DNA of 64,000 nt, from positions 4,621-68,620 of the forward strand of contig NW_012236515.1 of assembly GCF_000787575.1 (NCBI RefSeq). Reading direction: 5' to 3'. The position numbers and the translations under genes were made by a program. Shown in pieces: positions 46,831 to 59,330 of this stretch. Below the pieces are notes generated by a model that was given only the letters and a program-made list of their open reading frames with translations, was not told the origin of the DNA and did no database searches. Within the stretch, counting starts at the first letter, position 1. Each line of letters begins with the position of its first letter. The stretch is from Acytostelium subglobosum LB1. Lineage: Eukaryota > Evosea > Eumycetozoa > Acytosteliales > Acytosteliaceae.

Positions 46831-48791
46831 ATGGTCTATCTAACTTATAAAGAGAAAGGCTTTATGATCATGTCAATACCGCCACTATTTGCATGTCTCT
46901 TTTTGTTCTTTGTTAGATTCCTGTTCTATTCACCCCGTAGACTACTGCCCAACAGCAAGAAACACTACTTCTTTGACGTTGTCAAGGCTGCCTGTCTACT
47001 GGCGCTCACATTTGCAGTGGCTGCATTTTCATCATGGCAATATATCATTGTTGCTCCCATTGTAATTATACTGTTTATATACCTGTTGGTAGCATCGATG
47101 ATACATCTGCGGCGACTGGCCACACGGCACAATGCCCATGTCAATCTAGCCAGTGAAGGTGTGGAACTGTTCGAGCCAATGCCTGGCGTCCGAGGCGTAG
47201 AGTCCGAACACGATAGGATTCCTCTGAACCTCAGTGGAGATGGCACCATTCATCACATGGACTGGAATGGTCGACCAACCTCGCTACTGGCATCACTTCG
47301 CAAATTGGCATCACTCACTTGGTGGCGATCACTGTCGGGTACGATCAAGGATGATATCAAAACATCACCAAAGACATCTATATTCCTAGCGTTGCTCATA
47401 GTCATATTCGCCATCATAATGCCTCTGGCATTGGACAGGATCTGCGTGTGTTCACATCCAATGTCGGTTTCAGTGCGCTTCTCTCGAGGAACCTCTTGCA
47501 AGCATGGTACAATCTGCTTCAGCTATCTGACACTGCCAGAGGATGGAGCACACTCGATGATCCTACAGTATCACACCAGAGACTATCCAGACAACCCATT
47601 GGTGCGGGTGAGCCTAAACACGACCGGGGACGTACGTGTAATCGAGAGGTCTTCACTTCTATCAATGTCAAAGATCATCAAGGAGGAGTCTAGATGGATA
47701 TCGACCCACTTCATTGATGGTCTGTCTCCGAACACAACATATTTTCTGGATGTATGCTACAACAATGGCTCAATATGTGCACCACAATCCATATTCTCCA
47801 CGCTCCCCGACGACGAGTCAGAGGTCAGGTTCATTGTAGGAGGCGATATTCAGCTCAACAAGGACTCCAACGATCTGGCCTTTCACTCATTCGACTATCT
47901 AATGCCTCACTTTGTCATTGTTGGAGGTGACATTGCATACGCCGAGGGTATCAATGCATGCTATCAGCGATGGGATGAGAAACTGGCATTCCTTGGACGA
48001 TACTACAGCAACTCAACAGGCTTTGGACAGATGATCCCCTATGTGTTCGCCATTGGTAATCATGAAGCAGGTGGCTTCTTCCAATCATCCGATGATGTTC
48101 CTTTCTACCTGGCCTATGCAGCATTCAGTCGCGAGGATGCATTCAAACAACAACCAAGAGATCGCTCCACTTATCATTTCCATGTGCTCGGCAACTACTC
48201 CTCACTGTCTGTACTTGACAGTTGTGTCGTGTCCACTTGGGCGGAGCAAACTCAATGGTTGCAGTCCAAGTGGGACTCACTTGGTGCCGACCGCTATCTC
48301 AACAGGCTGACTCTGTACCATTCACCAATCTACCCTGCTGGCGGGCAGGGACTTGGCGAAAAAATACCGGCACTGGGTCAAGCTAGCATGGTACCATTAT
48401 TTGACAGATACAATGTGTCAATGTCATTCGAGAATCATGAGCACATGTTCAAACGATCAAAACCACTGCGAGGTGGCGAGGTTGATCCTTTGGGAACAAT
48501 ATATGTTGGAGATGGAGCATTTGGAATTGGTTCACGCTCCAAGCCAAGTAAAACTAGTGACCTCCCATGGTTCCTAGAGCAAAGATCACAAGCCAAGTAT
48601 GTTATAATCAATCTTACAACACAACAACAACATACTAACATATTTGTCACAACAAAAGTCATCTTTGGATTATTAGGATACAGCCAACTATTACCAAGGC
48701 ATTTGCCATTGACCCAGATGGTGTGGTATTTGATAAAGTTGATAAGATTGTCGAAGGAGCTATTCCAATCAACTTCTTTACAAATAAATAA
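46831..48791 (+). CDS. Membrane metallophosphoesterase, purple-acid-phosphatase-like, 2 exons
   Basis: Exons are 46831-48596 and 48677-48791, phase-consistent. The N-terminus has about three hydrophobic spans in the first 90 residues (IPPLFACLFLFFVRFLF; ACLLALTFAVAAF; IIVAPIVIILFIYLLVASM), and another lies near residue 180 (TSIFLALLIVIFAIIMPLAL). A fibronectin-like PAP N-terminal domain then precedes the catalytic domain, with the motifs RFIVGGDIQ, VGGDIAYAEG, AIGNHE, YHSPIYP and ENHEHMF; these contain the Asp, Asn and His metal ligands. Ectopic or lumenal orientation of the catalytic part is inferred from the spans. The substrate is unknown. Reading through the last intron would replace the normal PAP end (KAFAIDPDGVVFDKVDKI) with an unlikely tail, so splicing is preferred. 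Confidence 0.88.
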
Positions 48792-49236
48792 GTACAGCAA
48801 AATTGGTCATGATTGGATGTTTCTGTTCCCCTATGATTATTATTATTGATAGAAGTAAGTTACTGCATCATTTATTCATTCATACATTCATTTATTCATT
48901 CTTCTAGTTGCTGTTATCATTCACTCACTCACTAAATAAATCATAATATCTATGGATTAAGCGAGTGATGATAGATTGAATAAATAGACAGGATTAAATT
49001 AAATAAATGTACATGAATATATATATTTTGTTTATAGGTCCCTGACATCAAGCAATACCTATAAAAGTCTTGAATTTGTTCAGAATCCAGTTTCAATTGC
49101 TGTGAACACGTCCAACTGACAAATTGATTGAATATTATGGAGAGGTATGAGCTGTGACATAGAGTCCATGTCCATAACATTTATTTGATTTATATATATA
49201 TATATATATATAAATTAATATCCTTACAATAAAGAA
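48792..49236. other. Spacer with ATTC and (TA)n repeats
   Basis: 445 bp, AT-rich, with CATT-type repeats (about 48879-48902) and a (TA)n tract (about 49191-49212). No gene is seen; two convergent transcription units end here. Confidence 0.55.
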
Positions 49237-50962
49237 TCAGCCATGACGAGAGTAGGAAACACATATGTGATCCAGTTTCAATATTTTCTCGTGGACATCG
49301 CCAAAGTAGTCCATGGTCAACTCCAAGGTGCTCAATGTTCTGTTCCGACATAGGGCGCCATAGAAGTGTTTTGCTGTTGTGACCTCCAAACCATCAAGTT
49401 GATTTCGGCAAAGAAATAAAAACTTGATGTAGGTGCGATTGGAAGCCAGCATCTCGGCAAGGCTCTCGATTAATGTATGGTCGATGGATTTAACGAGCGA
49501 GAGTGACTCTAGTGTACATATGCCAGCCTGTGTAAGATTGTTGAACATTGACCTGAAAAAGTTGGCGTCTACTATGCCAAGTAGTGAGTCCAAAGTCAGT
49601 GAGGTCAAACGTGACATGAGGGGCAGCTTTGAAAGTTGATCAGTGAACGAAATGCATGTGTGCGTTCTGGCTTTTATCAGCGGGTATTGGTGATCGTACT
49701 CGTTCTCGACATGACAGCAAGACGAAGATGCCTAATTGACGGTGATATCTTCCCGAGGTTGACTCCGTCACTGATGCTTGTATCAAATTGCCTTGGTGAG
49801 AATGCAAATGGAATGTCCAACTTGGTGAGAGACGGGTGATTTGTAAGTAGTTTGTTGAATGATCTGGAGTTGGTAGTGGGGATATTCAGACTTAATTCTT
49901 GGACAGTGTGGCTTTGAAGTGCAGCAATGCACACATCATCACAATCACGAATGGCTCCAGAGGAGATGCATACACGCATAATAGAGTAAGAGGTCAGTGT
50001 TGGATTGTCTCTGAGGAGATTGCAGATTGGGGACAGAAAGTCATCTATCCAATACGTGTCGTCGATCCACAACGTGATGGATGTGAGGGTGGATAGTCGC
50101 TTAATGATGGGTCCAGCATTGAAACGGACACATGTCAGTTGGAGTGACTGCAGATAAGGAAATGAGAGAACTGAGAGATGCTCTGTGGGATCCAATTGAG
50201 AGTATGCTTGAAATATGAGATGCCTGACGTGTATCTGGTCGGTAGCGAGGGCCTCAAAGAATCTATCGAGAATAAATAATTCAGATGGTGCGGTCTTAAT
50301 ATAGTCTGTTAAAGGATGAAAATTCATCTCAATGCTAAGAAGGTTGATTCTACGCAGGAGCATTTGTCCCCGAATAACTGACAGAAGGAAGGCCCACCGA
50401 TGCGGAGCGGTGATGGTAATGTTGATGTTGAGATCCTTGGAGATCATATGAAACCATCGACGGCAAACCAATGAGACTGAATGGAGAATGCGGGGTGACA
50501 CGGCTGTTGATAACAGAGGAGGAACGCGATAATTTTCTTTTGGATGACTAAGGGTAGTGTGTGTATCTCTGAGACTGTTGCTGTATCCGTTGCTGAAACA
50601 ATCGAGACAAGTTTGATTGGTAATATCCCTCTCGCTAACTCTAGGAGTTTGACTGGCATTGGAGGCCCGTTATAGACGAAATGTGGATAATACTGGTCGT
50701 CGAAATTGGATGATCGATAATTGAATCGTTCTTTTATAACACATTGAACAATGAGCCTATACTTCTCAAGTATCACCTCAAAGCTTCCATTATAGAAGGT
50801 CGTTTCGAATTGATTACACGATTTATTGTTCTTGGAGGAGTTCATCAATAACAAGCAATCAACAGGTTGTAGTTTTTGAACTTCGAATGTAGGGGTCAAG
50901 CATTGTCGTGTGACATAAACATTGTTAAGAAGTTTGTAGATAAAGATATACAAGATTGACAT
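49237..50962 (-). pseudogene. F-box/LRR-like gene, reading frame interrupted twice
   Basis: Coding-like sequence runs through three consecutive frames. Frame one (50962 to about 50500) ends inside an F-box (LPLVIQKKIIAFLL). Frame two (about 50500 to 49680) continues it (HSVSLVCRRWFHMISKDLN) and goes into leucine-rich-repeat-like sequence (LQSLQLTCVRF; TSITLWIDDTYW; VQELSLNIPTT; LTKLDIPFAF). Frame three (about 49690 to 49237) carries more LRR-like sequence (LTSLTLDSLLG; LESLSLVKSID). An 11-nt GT...AG stretch at the first shift is far too short for an intron. Either two indels have disabled the gene or the assembly has errors. Intact F-box/LRR proteins choose substrates for SCF ubiquitin ligases. 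Its start is only 9 bp from the divergent TMCO1 start. Confidence 0.7.
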
Positions 50963-50971
50963 ATAGATAGA

Positions 50972-51683
50972 ATGTTGTTCGACATAGCATATATAGTTGC
51001 TATTTCACTGGCAAGCGCTTTGCTTTCAGAGGGTATGATAATCAAGTTCAGTCGAATCAGATGACATATTGACTTGTGATGCTAATCAAACTTGATCGTC
51101 AACAACAACGACAACAACAACAACAACTACAACAATAGGCATTTCATGGCTACTCATATATAGAACAGACTCTTATAAGACACTAAAGGCTAACATCGAC
51201 AAAATGCAGTCTCAGCTTGAGAAACTCAAAGAGGAGGAGGCTTCAGAGTCAACCTTAAAGATCAAGTCTAAAGCAAAGGATAGAAAGGCCGAGAAGATTG
51301 AGGAGTCTCTCAAGACTGCCAACAGGGATCTCTCAATGTCAAACATGAAGTCAATGTTTGCCGTCGGTGTGTCAATGATTGCATTGTTCAGTTATTTGAA
51401 TACTGTGTAAGTTCCAGTGATCATGCGGGTACTCGGAGTCAGTCACTGACATTCATCACATCATAGCTTCGACGGAAAGGTAGTCTGTAAATTACCCTTT
51501 GAGCCCATTGGATTCATTCAGAACATCAGTCACAGGAACCTGCCTGGCAATGACCCAACAGACTGTGCTATGACCTTCCTCTATGTTCTTTGCTCAATGT
51601 TTGTCAGACCAAATCTCCAGCTGATCTTGGGCACCAAGCCACCTGCAGCAAAGTCACAGTCGAATCCATTCGCTCAACAATAA
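50972..51683 (+). CDS. tmco1: TMCO1-like ER calcium-load-activated channel protein, 3 exons
   Basis: Exons are 50972-51032, 51139-51406 and 51467-51683, in phase, giving about 181 residues (human 188 in the short form). The layout is an N-terminal transmembrane span (MLFDIAYIVAISLASALLSE), then SWLLIYRTDSYKTL and a lysine/glutamate coiled coil (LEKLKEEE...KAEKIEESLKTANRDLS). Next is a second span (MKSMFAVGVSMIALFSYLNT), with FDGKVVCKLPFEPIGFIQNI and the GNDPTDCAMTFLYVLCSMFVR region, all conserved in TMCO1. It belongs to the Oxa1/EMC3 superfamily of ER membrane proteins, with roles in Ca2+ leak and in a ribosome-associated translocon (family knowledge). The gene is complete and well preserved. 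Confidence 0.95.
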
Positions 51684-51772
51684 ATTGGACAGAACAATCA
51701 ATACATCTCGAGGACTGATATCAGAGGTCTGCATACACAAGTTGGTCCTTCTTTATTGGACACACCAATCAA

Positions 51773-54700
51773 TCACTTGACCATTCTGAGTAGACGACCA
51801 ATCGAATCCGATGTCAATGCACTAAAGAATGCCTCAATGATACTGTTGTATCTCTCCAAGGTCTTCTTGTCAAGTGAGGCCAGTGTTCCATTGTACGATG
51901 ATAGCTGTAGACAATCTATTCTCTTGTGCTCTTTTTGATGCTCAATGATCTCTTGTGCGCGACGAAGTACATCTTCTGGGACACCAGCGTTGAGGGCACA
52001 TGACAGTCCAAAGCTGGTGAATGACCTTGCCTCCTTGACTCTATACAATGGAACAAAGTGTTGAATGTTCAGCTGCAATGTATCCTTGCGATCTGATTCA
52101 CTGATGAGGAACTCCATGGAGTTGAATGAGATTCGATCACTGTATCGATCCGTGAGCAGATTGAATATCTCATAAAAGTGTGTACAGAGCAAGGTACGAG
52201 GCGGTCTGTCTCTACGAATGAGGAACATTATCAATCCACACAACAATGATATTCCATCTTGAGGTGTAGTACCCTTTCCATACTCTATTGTTTGATCATC
52301 ATAGGATTGATTGGTACTGTTAGATATGATGGTTTACAAGGGATATAAGGGAGTGGATTGAATCATACCATCGATAATGAGTAGTGAGTTTGGAGTGGAG
52401 AAGTTTGTCATCTGGGCTATTTGTTTGCAATCAATCTATAAATTGTAGGCTAGGATATTAGATAACTGATAATATTATAGGGAGCCATTATAGGTAGTTA
52501 CCATGAATGATGACTCTGATATTGAGTTGCTCTCTCTTGATGATACTCTTGTGAATATTCTATCACAAAGACTAATGTTGGCTCGCTCTATGAAGTATGG
52601 TAATATTAGTAATCATTGATATCTATACCTGGTGGATAGAGTTACCTGCTGGGACAAAGCAACCCAAGTGTGCAAGGAATACGATCAATGCCACTTGCTT
52701 CAAGTATATTGATTTGCCACTCTGGTTTGGACCTGTAATGACCATCATAGGTCTAGTATCTGTGACAAGCATGAGGTTAGTGATCAATAATAAATATGAT
52801 TGACTCATTGACCTACCCGTCATTGAACAGTTGTTTGGTATGAATGTTGGGACACACATCTCTTGTAGCGGGTGTCTTCCATTGAGAATCTCAATGACAT
52901 TGTCAGAGTTGATGGTTGGTTTGGTAAATCCCAACTCTCTTGACGCAATCGCAAGTGATTGAAGTGCATCCAGTTCGGCACAATAGTTGCAGATTGTAAC
53001 GAATGGATTGATGTTGGCCAATATCTCATCTACGATCCTTCTCTCTATTCTCGATTCAATGTCCAATATATCATTGTGGATGTCTCCAAAGTGATTGTCC
53101 AACTCCACAGTCTTCTCATTCTGATAGTATAGGTATTCTGATGTTTGAAACTAAAATGATACGTGTTAACATCAATAGATATTGTCTTGGTCTTTGTATC
53201 AATTGACATATTACCATAAACTTGAGACCATTGATATCTCTCTGTTTGGCCAATGGTAAATCATTGCTGATTGGAATACATATCAAACAACCCAGTTGAG
53301 GATAGTAGACAAAGTGGAAGGTAGTGATCCAAGAGTATTTGATAAACTTGGTCTTTTCCTCCTCTCCACATTTGGTCTGTTCGAGTTGGAGTGGTTAGTC
53401 ATGTGTCACATCGACGAACCTGTTTGACATACCAGAGTAGCACCCATGTTGGAGAATATATCCTTCAATTGGTCTAGTTGTTCATCTACACCATGTTTGA
53501 TCTGTAGTTTGTTGTTCTCGAATCGATCCAATTCGAATGTTTGTTCGATGATGTTGTAAATGTTGACTACCTCCTCTGTGGAGAGTGTATATGACTAATA
53601 AGAAAAACAAGGTTAGCAACAGGTTAGTAACTGGGAGCTCCCATACATTGAAGTTGGTAGTGTAGCCCTAACCTTTGAGAAGTATTCAACGCCACTATCA
53701 CTGTGAGATTCTAATAGTGTTACCATCCTATAAAAGTAGTTCAATGTCTTTATAGGTTGATGATTAGTTTGGGATGTTGTTGTGTTTGTTTACATTACTT
53801 ACACTATATATTCGTAATATGTAGTTTGATGGATATTGTGATAGGCTAGGATAACTTGTTTAGTATTCTGTGAATCAATATAAACTCCAAGTATTACTTA
53901 CTTGAGTCTATTCAGGATCATATGTAGGTCCTTGATGTTTGCTAGACACTGTTGGATCTCAGTGACAAGATGACTATTCTCCTTCTGAATCAGGTAAGAG
54001 ATGATTGATTGTCTCTCTTCAATCACATCACGAGTCCTGGGTGGTCTCATGAACCATGATGTAAGCTTCCTCTTTCCAATGATTGATTTGGTTCTGTTGA
54101 TGATTCCAAACAGTGATAGACCTTCTTTGGAGTTTCCAACTGTGTAGCAGCTTGGGTGCCTTTAGTTGGGAATTTGTGAGTTAATGGTAATTGGAGTAAT
54201 AATGGAGCAGTAATACTTACTTCTCGTTGGCGAATATCTGGAGAGAATATAGTGAGTTCAAGTCAATGTTTAGGAACCCCTCACTAAATGAATGAATTAG
54301 GTTGTTAGGTAAGTACAGTATAAAAGTAGATGACAAGGACATACAAAGAGAATGATATGATCTCGTTGACTTGGAAGTTCTCTAGTGTTTCAAAGTCATC
54401 CAACTCTAGGTATTTGGAGAGATAGCTCAATAGTCCACCCACAGCCTTCATCTAATGTGATTTGGAGTTGGTAAATGAACAGGTGATCATTGATATTGTC
54501 ACAACAACCATACCATCTCCTTCTTTTCGAAATCAAGTGTTCTCTGTAGATATGACAACTTGTCCTTGTAGTCCATTCTGACTGGAAGCTTCATGTTTAC
54601 CAATTTGTTGAGTCCCACATCATAGGTAAAGTCACTTGACTTTGAGAAGTGAGTGGAGGTGGAGTTGGACTGGCACTTCTGTATACACTCAACAAACTTC

Positions 54701-55187
54701 TCTGGCATCCTTGATGGTATAATCAATGTTCTTGGATTGATCTGTTGTATCACTATTCAATATAATTAGTATAAGGAGTGTCATCAATGTAAGGTATGCA
54801 CGATACAACATACCCATCTTTAGACAACAGAAGTTGTCATCCTCCCACGTCTCACTGACATATAGAATTGACAGGTTGGTATCATAGTAGGCAATACCAA
54901 TCCTAGATTTGAAGTAAATCAATGATAGTATATTCTTCATATAGAGTTAGTTCCAGAACATTAATGCTCTCTGTATGTCTCAATTTCTATAAACATACAT
55001 TCTGTGTAGGATACTCTTGGTCAGCATCTTGGATGTCCTCTGCAGTATCATCAGCAGCATCCAAGATAGGTGAGGTTGATGTGACACCAGCACTTGGAGC
55101 GGATAAATTCAGTTTGCCAGACCTCTTCAAACTCTCCAATATAATGGCATCACTTGGCCTCTCTTTGTCAATCCAATTGGTGGCCAT
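51773..55187 (-). CDS. msh5: MutS homologue MSH5, many small exons
   Basis: ATG at 55187 (MATNWIDKERP). Exon-encoded pieces follow the MSH5 order: GIAYYDTNLSILYVSETWED; PRTLIIPSRMPEKF; a connector and lever region (KEGLSLFGIINRT; KRKLTSWFMRPPRTRDVIEE); and NGRHPLQEMCVPTFIPN. The ATPase has Walker A TGPNQSGKSIYLKQ, then NFSTPNSLLIIDEYGKGT (Walker B restored exactly when a GT...AG intron ending CAATAG is removed). The end has FGLSCALNAGVPEDVLRRAQ. N-terminal mismatch-binding domain I is absent, as in MSH5. MSH5 pairs with MSH4 to stabilise meiotic crossover intermediates. About 14 introns of 50-90 bp make it the most intron-dense gene in the window. It appears intact. Confidence 0.92.
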
Positions 55188-55478
55188 TGTATATACCAAA
55201 CACCTTGCTCTCTATTGTTGTTTGTTGTTGTTGACTGACTTTGAACAACCAACTGTTTAGTTGATAGTAACATGGATGTTATCATTGTTTCCAAGTATGT
55301 CACCATTTGGTCAATGAATCTGTTCATCCATTATGTGTCATTGTGTGTCTTGAAGTATGTCCTAATTCGGAATGAATCAGATCTTTGCCAACCTTCTGCA
55401 CTTGAAAAGAGATGCACGAATGAATGACTGTTTGAATACATCATTGAGGTTGTACAACATAAATATATATATATAAGA
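55188..55478. promoter_or_regulatory. Divergent promoter spacer, MSH5 and unknown membrane protein
   Basis: 291 bp between divergent starts, with a (TA)n stretch (about 55462-55475) directly before the downstream ATG. No specific motif recognised. Confidence 0.45.
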
Positions 55479-56284
55479 ATGGGAGATACACTACTTAGAC
55501 TTGGAAGAGCAGTCACACTGCCATCTGTACTGCTAGTCTCATCTTCATTATACATTGGCTACAGTTTACTACAATATAGGAACAAACAGAACAAGATAGC
55601 CAACAATCCTTACATCAAACCTGTTATAAACTCTTTGATCAATCATTATAAACAACAACAATCAAATAAGGAATCATCATCATCATCAGAGATTAAAGGT
55701 CAACAGTTAGACATCATCATTGTTCATGACTCAAATGACGAGAGCAAATTGGAGCAGGTCGACGAGGTTGCACAACAACTCTACAAACAATTGACCTATG
55801 CAGAGGAGATAGGCAACAAGGCCTTCAAGCACATCGTCAATGTATATAGTATCACCAAGGAGGAGTTCATACACTACGATCAGTACAACGCATCAAAAGG
55901 TAGCTTTGTTGCTGTCGTCTACTTTGCCTGTAGCTATCCGAGCAATGTAACTCAGTTGTTAACACTCTGTGGCAAGGCTGCAAAGTTGTTAAAGCCTGGT
56001 CATCCATTCATCACTCTTCTCGATCACAGCGTATCATCACTGTCATCAGGTGACATGCCATTATCTGTATGTTTGAAATGATACAATCATGTTGGTTGGT
56101 AGTCATCATTCTAACTCGCCCAATAATGATTTAGAATAAGGAAATAGGAACAGTTTATTCATTGTCTGGTTACAGTGATATCAAACCTACAACATCAGTC
56201 GATGGACACGCTATGACTATGATCACAAGTGTGTCACCAAGTTGGAGCATTGGTGAGACTCATCCAATAAATCTGTTGCTATAA
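55479..56284 (+). CDS. Membrane-anchored protein of unknown function, 2 exons
   Basis: Exon 1 runs from the ATG at 55479 to DMPLS; a GTATGT...TTAG intron (about 56069-56133) leads to NKEIGTVYSLSGYSDIKPTT and a stop at 56282-56284. The N-terminus has one hydrophobic span (VTLPSVLLVSSSLYIGYSLL), suggesting a signal anchor. The soluble part starts after a Gln/Ser linker with LDIIIVHDSNDESKLEQVDE and contains FVAVVYFACSYPSNVTQLLT and GKAAKLLKPGHPFITLLDH, an alpha/beta pattern. The 'LTLCGKAAKLLKPGH' part is faintly like the SAM-type fold of anamorsin/CIAPIN1, but the Fe-S cysteine motifs are absent. I do not assign a function. Confidence 0.75.
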
Positions 56285-57084
56285 ATGATGGAAACAACTG
56301 GATATCTAAATGACCATTAGGTTGGCTACAATAACATGTTTAGGGTACCAACTTGTCTTAAGAACATGGGGATGGATGGCATCAATCAATCAATCAATCA
56401 ATCACATTTGGTAAAGATGGTTAGTAACAAGTGAAACGATCCATGGTAATTTACAATACAGCTATACTCTAATGGTTGATTGGGCGAGTACAATGGATAA
56501 TAACAGAGACAGAGATAGACACACCAACAATGTTGCCATGAGTATATATACTATGAACGATACTACTTCGTATATTTAAAGAGAATGAAAGGGAGAGAAT
56601 GGACACATCCCAGCAGGATACATGCACAAACAACACACACTACACTACTACCACCTACTACGTAATGCAATCATGATGAGAGAGAGAGAGGCCAATACAG
56701 TTGTTGTTGTTGTTGTTGTCAGTGGTGGTAGTAGTAGTTGTTGTTGTTGTTGAAGGACATGGACATGTTGTTCAAAAGGCATTGTCACAATGGATGGATG
56801 GGATGGCTAGAGAGTTTGTACATATAGATATATGAGTAGCACGTTACGGCAAGTACAATAATTACATAAGGATACGCGGACGATAGGAGTTACGATGACA
56901 ACGATGATAGTGATGGCGCCAAACGTTACGAGCTGGGGGTGGTGAGCACGACGCGAAGACGACCACGATGACGACGACCACGACGACGACCACGACAACG
57001 ACCATGCTGATCGTGCTACAAGTTGATGTTGGTTGGTTGGTTGGCTGGTTGGTTGTTGGTTGGAGGATATAGTTGATGGACTGA
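56285..57084. other. Repeat-rich intergenic region
   Basis: 800 bp. It holds an (AATC)n run (about 56379-56402), two (GTT)n tracts (about 56699-56720 and 56734-56752), an ACGACG/CACGAC repeat (about 56955-57003), a (GGTT)n stretch (about 57026-57062) and a half E2F-like GGCGCCAAA (56915-56923). Its right part is presumably 3'-UTR of the downstream minus-strand gene. No gene is seen. Confidence 0.55.
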
Positions 57085-58860
57085 TCAGTATGGGTTCGAT
57101 CCATGGGTGTTGTTCTTGAGCGAAACCTTCAACTGCTTTCCATTGATCATCGATCCATTGAGGTTGGAGATTGCTGCTTGTGCTGATCCTGCATTATCAA
57201 AGCTTACGAATCCTATAGAGTCAACCGATCAACGTCGCACAAAGCATTTGGTTAGTGATGTTTATGAGAAGCCAGTCTCCACCTCTGATGGGTTACATAC
57301 CGAATCCTTTGCTTAGACCTGTGTTCTTGTCAATGAAGACCTTGGCACTTACTACCTGTCCAAATGGTTGGAAGAGACTGAACATGTCAGAGTCACCGTA
57401 GAAGTTTGGAATGTTGTAGACAAAAAGGTTGGAGCCGGCTGGACCACTCTGTTGATGTTGCGATGATCTTCCTTTGTTCTGGTTTCTTCCGTTGCCAGAG
57501 CCACCTCCACCACCACCGCCACCGCCATTGTTGATTGCACCGTCGCTTCCTCCTCCCATGTTGCCTCCATAGTTGTTGCTGCCATTGCCCATCTGGTTGT
57601 TGGGACGACCGTTGTAGGGTTGGTAGCCACCCATGCCATTGTTGCCCATGTTGGCACTGCCGACGACACCTTGCTTCATGTTGCCTCCATAGTTCATCAT
57701 GCCGCCCATGCCTCCCATTCCACCCATGCCCATGCCGTTCATTCCCATGCCCATGCCGCCCATGCCCATGCCCATGCCCATACCCATTGGCATACCCATG
57801 CCCATGCCCATGCCCATACCCATACCCATTCCACCGGCCATGGGGTCATAGGTCTGAGGGTACATGTCATAGATACCATCGCCAATGATTGGAGGCGTGC
57901 CTAGCAATGAAGGTGTAGGTGCCTCCATAACTGTGTAATAAAGTGATTTGTTGTTAGTATGAAGGGTTCGATCATCTACTTGTGTCAAGTTGTTTAACCT
58001 ACCTGGCATGTAACTGGAAAGGTTTGGCATTGTAGGATTGATGTTGTAGGGATTGACCATGTAGTTGGGTTGGGGTGTCATCTTTGGCATTGGAGGCTGC
58101 TGTTGTGGCGGTTGCTGTTGCTGTTGTTGTTGTTGTTGCATCTGCCCTGGAGAGTTTCCACCACGTACATTCTGGAACTGTTGAATCTTTTGTTTCTTCT
58201 TCTTATCCTTCTCTGTGTCTGCAAACTTTACAACAAGGTTGTTTGGGCTTGGCTGTGAATGTAATGTAATGGAGTTGGTGAGTGAGTGAGTGAGTTGATT
58301 GATTGATTAGTGCAACAGACACATACAGGTATACTGATTCCATGTAGACCAGCAATGGCATTCAAACAACTCTCCCTATTCTTGAACTTGACGAATCCAC
58401 ATCCTTTACTCTCATTGTTTGGAGCTCTCAACAGACATATATCATCGACATCACCATAATCTGCAAACAATGCTCTTGTCTCCTCCTCAGTGTATGACCT
58501 AGGTAGCATACCAACGAATAGTTTTGTCGCTATACATAGGTATTGTCGTTAGTGACTGACTGTGATTGACGTCATCAATATTAAACACTTACATTGTTTC
58601 TCTTGTTCACTATCAGCATACTTGACTTGAAGACTGTTTGATACGCCTGGGAACTTCTTATTGTTGTGCAATGTTTCAATTGCCCTCTCTGCATCGTCCT
58701 GACTGGACAGTGTGATGAATGCACAACCCTGTGCCTCACCAGTCTGTCTATTCTTTATGACAGAGATCTCTTGAATGCTGTCCTGAAACTCACTAAACAT
58801 TTCTCTCAAGTCATCCTCGGTGAATGACTTTGGTATCTGTCCAATGAATAGCTTTGTCAT
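57085..58860 (-). CDS. CELF/Bruno-like RNA-binding protein with three RRMs
   Basis: ATG at 58860. RRM1 is [20 protein letters not shown] (RNP2) with GCAFITLSS (RNP1). RRM2 after an intron is [20 protein letters not shown] with [10 protein letters not shown] Gln/Pro and Met-Gly-rich linker follows (GMGMGMGMG repeats, poly-Gly). C-terminal RRM3 is [25 protein letters not shown] then FVSFDN across the last intron, ending NTHGSNPY-stop at 57085. Two tandem N-terminal RRMs plus one distant C-terminal RRM is the CELF/ETR-3/Bruno layout, a family that controls splicing, translation and decay through GU-rich elements. The Met-Gly linker is unusual and could support phase separation (inference). Confidence 0.92.
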
Positions 58861-59330
58861 TGTTTAACTTTACTAATGTATTATCTTTACTTGTTTGTGT
58901 GAGTGAATGAAGGAATAATTGAAAGATCATAAATGAGGAGGGGTTGTTGTTGAAGTTGGTTTGTTTTTTTTTGTAACTTGGATCTCAGAACACTAGGTCA
59001 ACATAACAATATACTATATTTATATAATTTGATCTAAGTACTTTGTTTCATCAATCAGAAGTGTGACATTCCCATACTTTATTCATATGATCCAAGGTAA
59101 CAGATAATATCTCTCTGACATGTCTTCAGTCCTACTTCAATTGAAAAGTTGATGACAAAATCATTCAAAAAAATCATTAAATTTGGACCTGAAGGCAAAC
59201 AAAGATATTTTTTGTGAAGGAATAAGAGTAGGGCAAACCAAACAGATAGTTAAACATTGCGTAAACAAACATACATACATACATATACATATACAATACA
59301 TATATAAGTGTATATGTTCATTCATCGTCA
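58861..59330. promoter_or_regulatory. Divergent spacer, CELF-like and RCC1-solenoid genes
   Basis: 470 bp of AT-rich DNA with a T8 run (about 58963-58970) and a CATA-rich stretch (about 59271-59302) before the plus-strand ATG. No recognised elements. Confidence 0.45.

Noticed and set aside
50490-50510. 11-nt GT...AG as an intron in the F-box gene
   Set aside because: Removing it restores the frame, but it is far shorter than any functional intron in the window (minimum about 45 bp).
56890-57065. Possible CRISPR-like or minisatellite array
   Set aside because: Only simple-sequence repeats (CGACGA, GGTT); no repeat-spacer structure, and the DNA is eukaryotic.
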